A DNA stretch of 64,000 bases from an uncultured Bacteroidia bacterium. GTDB lineage: Bacteria > Bacteroidota > Bacteroidia > Bacteroidales > Prolixibacteraceae. Where the stretch lies: positions 1-64,000 of the forward strand of contig CAIUAN010000045.1 of assembly GCA_903897145.1 (NCBI GenBank). The letters are read 5' to 3'. This document shows positions 10,079-18,191 of the stretch, piece by piece. The position numbers and the translations under genes are program-made. The notes under the pieces were generated by a model, which saw nothing but the letters and a program-made list of their open reading frames with translations, was not told where the DNA came from and did no database searches. Each line of letters begins with the position of its first letter. Position 1 is the first letter of the stretch.

Positions 10079-10520
10079 AGTTAATTAATTAATTTATTAA
10101 TAATAAAATTTTGTTTTTAGCTCTTGAAACAACTCTAATTGACTGTATTCTTTAGTTTAAGCAATTCAATAGTTGCGCCAAATAAAATGTTTCTAGACTA
10201 TAAACTTATTTAATCAGTGGTCAAATATAGGGATAAATTGACATTCGTTAATGTTTAGAACTATATTTTTAACTAAAATAAATAATTGTAGTCAAAATTA
10301 AGTGATTAGCCCTAATAGAACTTATATTATATTGACAGATAAACATAGAATATTAACATAATTCACAAGTTTTAACGCAATAAATTGTTAAAAATGAGTG
10401 CCAGATGAGAAAATACTATGTTTAATAGAAGCTTTTGCGGAATCAGGAGAGGTGAAAAACAGAGAAAAAAAATACATCGTATATTGATATTAAAACAGGA
10501 GAGATGACAAAAAAACGTGA
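10079..10520. other. intergenic leader and spacer upstream of susC
   Basis: About 440 bp of very AT-rich sequence with no credible gene. It holds the probable susC promoter and leader (proximal part, to about 10230) and a stretch up to the terminator of the next gene in which no further element is recognised. Confidence 0.6.
10222..10229 (-). promoter_or_regulatory. candidate -7 box of the susCD operon
   Basis: The minus strand reads TATATTTG, an exact TAnnTTTG match, 143 bp before the SusC start. A long untranslated leader is common for susC operons. No good -33 TTTG is seen at the expected distance, so the assignment is tentative. Confidence 0.4.
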
Positions 10521-10556
10521 AGGATCTCTCTGAACATTAAAATTCAAAGAGATCCT
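10514..10556 (-). terminator. intrinsic terminator after the membrane protein at 10592
   Basis: A 9-bp stem (AGGATCTCT at 10521-10529, AGAGATCCT at 10548-10556) has an additional TGAA/TTCA pairing inside the loop. On the minus strand it is followed after a few bases by a run of T. It lies 35 bp beyond the stop codon at 10592. Confidence 0.65.
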
Positions 10557-10591
10557 CCAAAGATGACACTAAAATAAAATGCTTTATCCAA

Positions 10592-11854
10592 CTAGAATCT
10601 TGTGTTTTTACCGCCAATATCACCATGCAAATGGATCAAAATAAAAGCTAGCAGCACCAACACGGCTAGTATACATAGGGTATACTTTAGCCAATTTTTC
10701 GATTCAACATTTGCGGTAGGGATCTCAAAGAAAGATGGTCTATTTTGGCGCAATAACAGTATAACAACGATAAAATTTAGCACATATAGGTGATGATTGA
10801 GCATAAAATTACCTCTAAAAGCTCCGGTAAGACCATAACTAAGAAAAATATAGGTCGCCCAATAACCTAAAAACATTTGTAAGATTGAGCTCCTACTAAT
10901 TTCACCTTTTGACTGAATGGTTTTAGTCCATCCCAAAAGTGCTAAAGCAAAAAGAATAAGAACAGCTATCGAGCTTCCAACCAATGAAGCTGCTGGAAGA
11001 CTTTCGGCATTAGGGGCACTAAAAAACACCTGAATCAAATTAGAATTAGAGAAGACCAAGTATGGGATTAAGAGAAACACCACAAAATAGGCGAATTTAT
11101 TTTGCCATTTCTGAGGTGCGGTCGTTTCTTCTGGCCACACAGAACTAAATACACCATATGCCATACCTGAGCCACCAAAGAAGCCGATACTATATTCCAT
11201 GACGTTCCACATATTAAATTGAATGGCTAAGATATCTCCCAATATCTGGAGTACATTTCCAAAGCCAAAGCCAAACCCTGCTCCCATTGCAGCAAAATAA
11301 GCCACGCGCAGAGGTGCTTTGTGTTCGTTGCGCACCATATACCAGATCATGGCCAGTCCAGCACCTAAGCAAACGGCCCAGGCTTCGGAGCGAGGCGGAG
11401 TCATAAGAAAGCCAAAAGCTTGGATCAATAAATAATATCCTACAATACCACCTGCAACCATCTCAGCCATTAAGCTATTCCAGTACACAGGCTTTTTCTT
11501 TGAGGAGTCCAAGGTTAGTCCTACAAGGCCACCCCCAAGGAGTCCAAAGAGTCCTCCAATCACAAATAGCATAACTAAGCCATAAGCGGCATTTACAAAG
11601 TCGGTACTTCTTCCATAGCCTACAACGATGCCGTAGCTAATCATTCCGCATCCGCCCCAGCCAACCATCGAAGCTAACGCGACAGGCAAAATCTTGGCAA
11701 ACCAATCTTTCCGTTGCGCCACTAAAACTAATGCCAAGGCTCCAATACCAGCAGCCCAAGAAGCCCCAGGCTCATGTCCAAATTGTCCGCGAATAGCCCA
11801 CGCAGTAGCAAACGACATTCCGACAATTAGAATACTAATCCATTGTTTTTTCAT
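10592..11854 (-). CDS. polytopic inner-membrane protein of unknown function
   Basis: This 420-residue protein is almost entirely hydrophobic, with about 11-12 predicted membrane segments and many Gly-rich helices (for example FVIGGLFGLLGGGLVGLTLD, AAMGAGFGFGFGNVLQILGD). The N-terminus contains the conserved-looking AWAIRGQFGHEPGASWAAG. No transporter family motif is recognised with certainty. Its neighbours (SusCD operon on one side, GH31 and NicO genes on the other) suggest a role linked to carbohydrate or ion uptake, but this is only context. It is transcribed alone or from beyond repeat block A, and has its own terminator. Confidence 0.6.
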   Translation of the reverse strand: MKKQWISILIVGMSFATAWAIRGQFGHEPGASWAAGIGALALVLVAQRKDWFAKILPVALASMVGWGGCGMISYGIVVGYGRSTDFVNAAYGLVMLFVIGGLFGLLGGGLVGLTLDSSKKKPVYWNSLMAEMVAGGIVGYYLLIQAFGFLMTPPRSEAWAVCLGAGLAMIWYMVRNEHKAPLRVAYFAAMGAGFGFGFGNVLQILGDILAIQFNMWNVMEYSIGFFGGSGMAYGVFSSVWPEETTAPQKWQNKFAYFVVFLLIPYLVFSNSNLIQVFFSAPNAESLPAASLVGSSIAVLILFALALLGWTKTIQSKGEISRSSILQMFLGYWATYIFLSYGLTGAFRGNFMLNHHLYVLNFIVVILLLRQNRPSFFEIPTANVESKNWLKYTLCILAVLVLLAFILIHLHGDIGGKNTRF

Positions 11855-11910
11855 CCTTAAAAATGTTTAGTTAGTTGTTAATCAGTCTCAAAAATAATGA
11901 AATAAGTGAG

Positions 11911-12047
11911 AAGAAAAAAAGAAACACAATAGGGCACAATAGAGGAACAAACACAATAGACACAATAGATTCTAATGTGCTTTTCTATTGTGTTCTATTG
12001 TGTCTATTGTGGTAAAAAGGAAAAAACACAATAGGCACAATAGGCAA
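11911..12047 (+). repeat. hairpin repeat block A (CACAATAGA family)
   Basis: The left arm holds two tandem CACAATAGA 9-mers at 11952-11969. The right arm holds three copies of the reverse complement TCTATTGTG at 11984-12011, with one extra T after the first. The loop contains TTCTAATGTG at 11970-11979. Arms 11952-11969 and 11994-12011 pair perfectly over 18 bp. Degenerate CACAATAGG units and A-rich spacers flank the hairpin. The block lies immediately downstream of the GxxExxY gene stop, and block B lies on its other side. Confidence 0.85.
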
Positions 12048-12050
12048 AGG

Positions 12051-12464
12051 TTAGTATCCGCTAGGCAAAGAAGCATGAAGCTCATTCACCATAGTTTTTT
12101 GACCTTCCTTGAAAATGTTGGTACAATTAAAATTAATCAACACACCTTTGGGTTTAGATAAAAGATTTAGGTACGTCAATAGTTGGGCTTCATGAATTGG
12201 CATTAGCCTCTCCACTGCTTTTACCTCAACAATTATCAAGTTATCGACCAATAAATCAAAACGCAGATCGCAATCTAGTTTAAGACCTCTAAAAATCAGC
12301 GGAACTCGTTGCTGAGATGAGACAAGTATCCCTTCTTCGATTAACAAATGCCCCAAGCATCTTTCATAAATACTCTCAAGCAGTCCAGGGCCCAATTCTT
12401 TATGTACCTCAATTGCTGCTCCTAGAATAACATAGGTTAGGTCATTTAGATATTTCTGTGTCAT
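12051..12464 (-). CDS. GxxExxY family protein (PD-(D/E)xK nuclease-like)
   Basis: This 137-residue protein carries the family signature G27-P-G-L-L-E30-S-I-Y33 after an IEVHKELGPG helix. A nuclease-type core follows: D70 in LRFDLLVDN, then E80-V-K82 in IIVEVKAVE, and a final EAQLLTYL helix. This matches the PD-(D/E)xK arrangement with all candidate catalytic residues present, at the usual family length (about 125-140 residues). GxxExxY proteins are widespread but their function is not established. Here the gene stands alone between repeat blocks A and B (3 bp and about 36 bp from the gene ends) among unrelated membrane and sugar genes, which suggests a functional or mobility link with the repeats. 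It has no secretion signal, so it is cytoplasmic. Confidence 0.85.
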   Translation of the reverse strand: MTQKYLNDLTYVILGAAIEVHKELGPGLLESIYERCLGHLLIEEGILVSSQQRVPLIFRGLKLDCDLRFDLLVDNLIIVEVKAVERLMPIHEAQLLTYLNLLSKPKGVLINFNCTNIFKEGQKTMVNELHASLPSGY

Positions 12465-12500
12465 GACTTAACAATTTACGATAATCTAATGAGGTATTGA

Positions 12501-12938
12501 AAAAAAAGAACCAAATAGAAAAAAGAAACACAATATGACACATAGGGTTCTAATGTGCTTTTCTATTGTGATCTATTGTGCCTATGTGGTGAAAAAAAAG
12601 AGAAACACAATAGACACAATAGGACACATAGGTTTCTAATGTGGTGAAAAAGAAAAAAGAAACAGTAGAACACAATAGGAAAAGAAACACAATAGAGACA
12701 ATAGATTCTAATGTGCTTTCTATGTGGCCTATGTGCCTATGTGGTGAAAAAAAAGAGAAACACAATAGACACAATAGGAAAAGAAACACAATAGACACAA
12801 TAGATTCTAATGTGCTTTCTAATGTGGCCTATGTGCCTAGTGTGGTGAAAGAAAAAAAGAAACACAATAGACACAATAGACACAATAGATTCTAATGTGC
12901 TTTTCTATTGTGATCTATTGTGCCTATGTGGTGAAAAA
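12501..12938 (+). repeat. hairpin repeat block B (CACAATAGA family, multiple units)
   Basis: About 440 bp of tandem but irregular units. Each has an A-rich spacer (AAAAAAGAGAAA), a left arm of CACAATAGA 9-mers, a loop with TTCTAATGTG (copies at 12548, 12634, 12706, 12805, 12817, 12890), a right arm of TCTATTGTG or CCTATGTGG 9-mers, and GTGGTGAAAA. The last unit is clearest: three CACAATAGA at 12863-12889 face TCTATTGTG at 12904-12912 and 12914-12922. Spacing between loop copies varies (12-99 bp). All units have the same orientation as block A. Open frames across this block are made of the repeat and are not genes. Confidence 0.9.
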
Positions 12939-12945
12939 AGTGCTT

Positions 12946-13698
12946 TTATCCTATGGGATGAATGATCCACAAGATTCCAATTGCTATCGATAAAATAGCT
13001 CCAGTCAAAGAAAACCGTTTCAAAAACAACTCTTTGCCCCCTGCTTCAGCACGATGAGCTAAAAGACCTAACGAGAAAGCAAAAGTCATCATCGTAAAAA
13101 TCGTTCCGATCGCAAAGGCTACAATATAAATAACGGACGACCAGAAACTTGGGAATGCCAAAGAAGGGAGTAAAGCAAACAGATGACTAAATCCAGCCAA
13201 GCCATGAACCGTACCAATAAAAAAAGCAGAGAGTACGTTCTGATTCATGTTTACAGCATGCGAATGACCGTGCTCCTGCAGTTCGTTTTCAAGAAGAGGA
13301 CTAGCATGTGAATGAGAATGAACATGAGCATACAAATTTGGAGATGTATGAAAATGAACATGAGGACGATCACCATGCGAATGCTTTGAATACCCTCTTT
13401 TTAGTGCCCATATCCCAATGCAGACAAGTAATATCCCAATGATGGTTTCGCTATATTTGGAGATACTATCGACAGGTAAAAACTCTTTAAAGACTAGAAA
13501 TAGAGCTCCAATTAGCAGCATTCCAACAGTATGCCCGAAGCCCCAGGAAAAACCGATGACCCATGATTTCTTTCGACTATCAATCGCTAGAGGGGTAACA
13601 GCAGCAAGATGATCAGGTCCAGTGGCGACATGCGCAACACTCGCAAGAAATCCAGTTAATACAGTTAGCACTTCACTAAAATTTAGATTTATGTGCAC
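12946..13698 (-). CDS. NicO/HupE-type nickel-cobalt (divalent metal) transporter
   Basis: A membrane protein of about 250 residues. The likely start is the GTG at 13698 (VHINLNFSEVLTVL), because the 29 in-frame codons upstream look non-coding (Cys-rich) and there is no earlier ATG. Helix 1 carries the histidine motif VAHVATGPDHLAAV. Helix 2 has GFSWGFGHTVGMLLIG. Between helices 3 and 4 lies a long His-rich cytoplasmic or periplasmic loop (HSHGDRPHVHFH..., HVHSHSH, HGHSHA), and then HGLAGFSHLFALLPS. These features fit the NicO/UreH superfamily of Ni/Co exporters or importers. It lies 92 bp after the GH31 stop and ends a few bases before repeat block B. No urease or hydrogenase gene is nearby, so metal and direction of transport are uncertain. 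Confidence 0.75.
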   Translation of the reverse strand: MHINLNFSEVLTVLTGFLASVAHVATGPDHLAAVTPLAIDSRKKSWVIGFSWGFGHTVGMLLIGALFLVFKEFLPVDSISKYSETIIGILLVCIGIWALKRGYSKHSHGDRPHVHFHTSPNLYAHVHSHSHASPLLENELQEHGHSHAVNMNQNVLSAFFIGTVHGLAGFSHLFALLPSLAFPSFWSSVIYIVAFAIGTIFTMMTFAFSLGLLAHRAEAGGKELFLKRFSLTGAILSIAIGILWIIHPIG

Positions 13699-13790
13699 GC
13701 CAAAAGCGCAATAAATTAAGGGGCAAATTACAACTTTAAATTGGCTAGAACAAAGAACATCTCTGCACCCTACCAATTGGCACACTCAGA

Positions 13791-15563
13791 TCACTTCACA
13801 ATAACATACTTTCCAGACTGGTAAGTTTCAGTCTTAATATTTAACCGCTGCCGCTTTTCGTCAAAAGAATAATTCAACGAGTCCACCAAAAGAGCACCAT
13901 CAAGCTTTACGCTCGAAGGCTTCCGGTCGAGGTGCATAGCTAATATATGTCCTTTATGCTGTCCACTTAGAGAAACTTGGATAGCAGTAGAGGTACTTTC
14001 AACCTGAACAGTGGTGTTTCCACTCTTGTCGGGATGAGAAACTGTAAATTCGCTCTTGTCGGATGGATAAATCAAATAAGTCAAAAAGCCTGCTGAACTT
14101 TTATCTCCAATTTGGGTATAATCGCGCGAAATGTTCATCGGTGTAATTGAACCTTCACGAACATAGACCGGATATTCATCCAGAGGAAATTCGCGTTCAA
14201 AAGTTTTTGGTCCCTCAATAAGCTCTTTGTCGTTGAAGAAATACCGCCATTTACCAGCAGGCAGAGTAACCTTGTTTTTTAGCTGATCTTTATAGATCGG
14301 TGCAATAAGTAAATTATCGCCAAACATATAATGATATTTTCCTTCAATTGGAGTCTGAAGTCGCATGCCTCCATTGTGCGCTTTCACAACATACGAATAC
14401 ATATAAGGAACCAGCTCAGTGTGTAACCATGAGAATTTCCGAATCACTTCAAGCTCTTGTGGAGTTCGCTTCCATAAAGCCCTCTCGCCATGACCGCCAT
14501 TTAGAAACAATCCGCAGAAAGTTGAGAATTGAGTCCAACGCATATACAAACGAGGCGGAATAATGGCACCTGAGAAACCAGCCACATCAGATCCAATGAT
14601 GTTGTATCCAAGCTTTGCACTCGCCAGAATATTTTGCATGGCTTGTTCTATGCCGTCAATACCATCCATCGCAATATCCTTGTTCTTCTTATCTTCTTCC
14701 GTAATTACCCCAGTAGACTGCCACGTATGTTTCTGATCACCTACCCAGTTGACTGGAGAGGCATCTATTGGCGCAAATCCTTCGGGATGGTACCAATTAT
14801 CGATAGCACGTGACATTGTTGCAAACTCAGGATTTTGGGAAAGACCATAGTTATATTCGTCACGGTAATAGTGATCCATATAAGTACGTGCCGTCATAAG
14901 GCCGTCATGAGTCATCTTATAAAACAGCGGGAAAGAACCAATTCGGGTTGAGAATAAGGTGGCGGTACCATCTAATTTCCAACCATCAATGCCATAATCA
15001 TAGACTGTTTTCTGCAGTCCCCTCCACCATTTTACCGCTTCTGGATTGGTATAATCAATAAAACCACCCTTCCCTTTCCACCATTTTACCTGATCGCCAT
15101 CGGCGGCTAAATACCCCTTTGCCTTAGCTTCTGAATACCAAGGCTCAGAATGCTTAACGCGCGTATCCTGACTTTCACTATTCACCATCGTAGTCATCCA
15201 CATCACCACGCGATAACCATTATCCTGCATTTTCTTAAACCACTCTTTCGGTTTCGGATATAATAGGGTGTCAATTTCGAAATCGTTGTAGCGCAAACTC
15301 CAAGGACTATCCAGGATTACTGTGCGCACAGGAACGTCATACTTCGCATACCCTTGCAGCAAGGTGTCGACACGAGCCGAGGTATTTTCATCATCTTCCC
15401 ACAACCAACATTCGAGAGCCCAAGGAGGAGTTAAGGGAGGATTGCCATGACGCTGAGCATTAAATGGCGCTCCCCGAAATGGGAAGGCGAAAAGGAAATA
15501 GTACAAAAGCGATATAATGGCACTGATGCCCACTAGAACTTTTATTATTTTGCGAAATTTCAT
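13791..15563 (-). CDS. membrane-anchored GH31 family alpha-glycosidase
   Basis: This 590-residue protein has an N-terminal hydrophobic segment (residues 7-29) without a clear cleavage site, so it is probably anchored on the periplasmic face. The TIM-barrel carries GH31 landmarks: TVILDSPW (about 81-88), YGIDGWKLDGT with the likely nucleophile D198, SPVNWVGDQ with the likely acid/base D276, and NIIGSDVAGF (D326). A C-terminal beta-sandwich follows (about 430-590, PLDEYPVYVREGSITPM). GH31 enzymes cleave alpha-glucosides, xylosides or galactosides with retention. The KLDGT form, rather than WxDMNE, points away from classical alpha-glucosidases. It lies 148 bp from the CPBP protease and upstream of the NicO gene. 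Confidence 0.88.
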   Translation of the reverse strand: MKFRKIIKVLVGISAIISLLYYFLFAFPFRGAPFNAQRHGNPPLTPPWALECWLWEDDENTSARVDTLLQGYAKYDVPVRTVILDSPWSLRYNDFEIDTLLYPKPKEWFKKMQDNGYRVVMWMTTMVNSESQDTRVKHSEPWYSEAKAKGYLAADGDQVKWWKGKGGFIDYTNPEAVKWWRGLQKTVYDYGIDGWKLDGTATLFSTRIGSFPLFYKMTHDGLMTARTYMDHYYRDEYNYGLSQNPEFATMSRAIDNWYHPEGFAPIDASPVNWVGDQKHTWQSTGVITEEDKKNKDIAMDGIDGIEQAMQNILASAKLGYNIIGSDVAGFSGAIIPPRLYMRWTQFSTFCGLFLNGGHGERALWKRTPQELEVIRKFSWLHTELVPYMYSYVVKAHNGGMRLQTPIEGKYHYMFGDNLLIAPIYKDQLKNKVTLPAGKWRYFFNDKELIEGPKTFEREFPLDEYPVYVREGSITPMNISRDYTQIGDKSSAGFLTYLIYPSDKSEFTVSHPDKSGNTTVQVESTSTAIQVSLSGQHKGHILAMHLDRKPSSVKLDGALLVDSLNYSFDEKRQRLNIKTETYQSGKYVIVK

Positions 15564-15711
15564 TGATCTTATTGATATTAATTGTTAACAATTTAGTTTT
15601 AAATAAACAAGTTCAAAAGGCAAATAGCAAAAGTCAAAATGCAAATTAGAAATTTAAATTTAACTTCTTCTTATCTCCTTTGTCCTTCAGCTGCCCGATC
15701 ATATTTCCAAC

Positions 15712-16893
15712 TTATTTTATGAATTCTAGTCCAAAGATGACAACACTACTATTTACTAGTGTATGGACAATTGCACTATAAAAAACGTTCTTGGTCTTCA
15801 AATAAGTATATCCATAGGCCCAACCGGCAACACATGCAAAGCCGATATAGATGATAGCATGTGAATGATAATGGACCAATCCAAAGATGACGCTTGTGAT
15901 CGCTAATCCAGTATATACGCCTGAATCATGCTTACCTTTATTCTCAATATAATAAGCTGCTGCAAAAATGAGCAAGCACATCAAAAGTGGGAACCATTGA
16001 TGATCGCCTTTTAAAGTGTAACCAACTAATAGCGCTGCGGGGATGGCTATGACTAATCCACAAATCCAAAATACCTTCCAGGTTTTGGCCTGTCCAATTC
16101 GTTTCGTGAAAAGATTTAATAATAATCCTCTAAAGAAGAGCTCTTCAAAAATGGCCGTATGTAAGAATGTTGCCAGAAGGGTCAAAGCAATTTTGCGAAT
16201 CAAGTCTTGGTCAATAGAATCATGACCAATAAATTTTATGAAGTTAACCATGGAGCCAACCAGCATAACAAAAGAGTAGAATGCAGCCCATGAGAAGACT
16301 GCAATGCCTAAATATCGCCAATTCAAAACCGGATAAAAACCAACATCTTTTAGATTACGAACGACACCAAAAGTATAGACTGCTGAAAGCATGAGTACAA
16401 TATGATAAACCGAATCAAAGCCATTGGCATTAAACGGCAATTCTCCTGATGGCTCGACTTTTAAAAATGCTGTTGGCAAGAGATAGAGAACGAAGGCCGT
16501 AAAATCAATCCAATCGACGTATGTATTTCTATTTCGCTTCGCGATAAAAACCAATGCCGGCAGAACAATTAGATAAGGAGTTAAAGCCAATGCGCCCTTT
16601 ATTGGATTTTGTCCGTTAAGCAAAATATAAAGAACATAAATAGCCATTAGAAACATTGGAAATACAAGAAGCTTGAAGAAGTCTTTCTGGATCCAGTCTG
16701 TTAATGCGGAAGATATAGTTTCCTTACCAAGGCTGAAGAAAACAGCGTAGCTGAAGACAAAGAATGGCAGAGCTAAAACTAATTCTGCGATTGGTGTTGT
16801 GGCTCCAAATTGCATTATAAATAATAGTGTTAAAAACGCAGTCCAGATAGAACCATTTTTGAGTTCATGGATTAACTCATTTGATCTCTTCAT
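15712..16893 (-). CDS. CPBP family intramembrane glutamic protease (CAAX/Rce1-like)
   Basis: This 393-residue polytopic protein has about 10 membrane segments. The three CPBP/Abi motifs are present: E250-E251-LFF-R255 (EExxxR), FGLVH with H341, and HTLVN with H377 and N381, so it is likely an active protease. The N-terminal 170 residues are an extra set of membrane helices. Family members process prenylated or other membrane proteins or peptides; the bacterial substrate here is unknown. A TAATTTTG box (16920-16927, minus strand) lies 27 bp before the start. Confidence 0.85.
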   Translation of the reverse strand: MKRSNELIHELKNGSIWTAFLTLLFIMQFGATTPIAELVLALPFFVFSYAVFFSLGKETISSALTDWIQKDFFKLLVFPMFLMAIYVLYILLNGQNPIKGALALTPYLIVLPALVFIAKRNRNTYVDWIDFTAFVLYLLPTAFLKVEPSGELPFNANGFDSVYHIVLMLSAVYTFGVVRNLKDVGFYPVLNWRYLGIAVFSWAAFYSFVMLVGSMVNFIKFIGHDSIDQDLIRKIALTLLATFLHTAIFEELFFRGLLLNLFTKRIGQAKTWKVFWICGLVIAIPAALLVGYTLKGDHQWFPLLMCLLIFAAAYYIENKGKHDSGVYTGLAITSVIFGLVHYHSHAIIYIGFACVAGWAYGYTYLKTKNVFYSAIVHTLVNSSVVIFGLEFIK

Positions 16894-17206
16894 ATGGGAT
16901 AGAATGTTAATATTGACATCAAAATTACATCAATTTTAATTCCTAATTTAAATGGGTTAAAATACTATCTATTACAAGCAAATTTCCATTAGAATAGGCG
17001 ACCTTTGCTTGTTAATTTTAATAGTTTAAAGTTAAAAAGTGTTCAGTCTTTTTTATACCAAACTTTAACTGAGTAAAGACTTTCATTAGGAAACCCAATT
17101 GAGGGTCAATAAATTAATTAACAATGGATTAAGTCAATAAAGAGTCGCATAAGAATGTCAACATACAAATAACAACCAATCATTTACAACCAATTATTTA
17201 TTAACT
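16894..17206. other. divergent intergenic region
   Basis: About 310 AT-rich bases between the CPBP protease (minus) and the PKD lipoprotein (plus). A candidate minus-strand -7 box TAATTTTG lies at 16920-16927. A 7-bp inverted repeat (AGTCTTT at 17045-17051, AAAGACT at 17075-17081) may be a weak structure or operator. No exact TAnnTTTG was found for the plus-strand operon. Confidence 0.4.
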
Positions 17207-18136
17207 ATAAGAAGAAAATTAATTTTATTTTGCCTTACTCTTGTCATTGGAATGGTCACATTTCAATCGTGCAAGAAGGAGTCTACAATAGCTGAGCCAC
17301 CCCAGGTAGGGGTATTTTTCAGTATTGCAGATAAGCAAGCTGCCTTTACTGCACTTACCTTACGTGCAACGACTTGGTTGTGGGATTTCGGCGATGGCAT
17401 GACCAGTACAGAAAAAAATCCTGTCCATGTTTATAAAGATGGAGGCTACTATGTTGCTAAGCTAATTGGGAAAAATGCCCAAGGAGACACGGCATCTTAC
17501 AAGGTAAAACTTGCTGTGGCGTTAACACCATATGATCTGCTAACAGGAGATCACACGATGGTTGGTTACAAAGGAAAGACATGGAAAATTAGCAGTACGG
17601 CTAGTGGAGGACTATTCACAAATGCAGACGCTGAGTTTTCGCTTGCTGCGGATCCTCTTGGAGCTGGTATCTTTGGAAATCTTGGTCTTGGCGAGATCTA
17701 TGATGATACTTTTACTTTTAACTACAATGGAAGTTACAGTCATGATGTTAAAGCAGACCACGCCTCATTTGGAGGTATTGTAAATCAATACTTAACTAAT
17801 GGTGGTTCAGGGATCGTTAGTTCTAATGGTAGCGACTATGGCCTATGTACTGCAAAATACACCCCTCAGGTAGGAGCTAAATTTACTCTTGTTAACAATG
17901 AAAATTTAACTATCCCATCGGTATATGGAAGCAATGGCACGGTTACCTATGCAAATGTAAGCACGCTAGATTTCACAGGAACAGAGTTTATTGGCTTTAT
18001 GGATCGCCAGCGGAAAGTAATTGTGCGAGATATAACCGATAGTTCAATGAAGGTAGTTATGTTTATGGCAGCTGACCCAGGCAGTTTTCCAAAAAACACC
18101 CATGCAATAATTCTTGCCTTTGACGTAGTTAGGTAA
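17207..18136 (+). CDS. PKD-domain lipoprotein, probable surface glycan-binding protein, start codon lost or non-canonical
   Basis: The first ATG in frame (17252) would give MVTFQSC, too short for a signal peptide. Reading 15 codons upstream restores a perfect lipoprotein signal (RRKLILFCLTLVIGMVTFQS before the Cys), beginning at an ATA at 17207. There is no in-frame ATG, GTG or TTG between the upstream TAA (17150) and 17252. A PKD domain follows (about residues 25-100, WDFGDGMTSTEKNPVHVYKDGGYY), then a C-terminal beta-rich domain shared with the protein at 56200 (KTWKISST, FSLAADPLG). In SusCD loci such lipoproteins usually bind glycans on the surface. It lies 55 bp before the frameshifted SusC. 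Either ATA is used or the original ATG mutated. Confidence 0.7.
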   Translation: MRRKLILFCLTLVIGMVTFQSCKKESTIAEPPQVGVFFSIADKQAAFTALTLRATTWLWDFGDGMTSTEKNPVHVYKDGGYYVAKLIGKNAQGDTASYKVKLAVALTPYDLLTGDHTMVGYKGKTWKISSTASGGLFTNADAEFSLAADPLGAGIFGNLGLGEIYDDTFTFNYNGSYSHDVKADHASFGGIVNQYLTNGGSGIVSSNGSDYGLCTAKYTPQVGAKFTLVNNENLTIPSVYGSNGTVTYANVSTLDFTGTEFIGFMDRQRKVIVRDITDSSMKVVMFMAADPGSFPKNTHAIILAFDVVR

Positions 18137-18191
18137 CTACGATAGAGGAAGTATGACAAGGACAAATTTATAACAAGTATATTCAATCATT

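Noticed and set aside
12550-12895. Open frames on both strands through repeat block B
   Set aside because: The predicted peptides consist of repeated low-complexity tracts (for example NRHNRHNR) generated by the hairpin units; no start signal or family similarity is seen.
12501-12938. CRISPR-like array in repeat block B
   Set aside because: Units are degenerate, their spacing is irregular (12-99 bp between loop copies), the intervals are themselves repeat sequence rather than unique spacers, and no cas gene is present.
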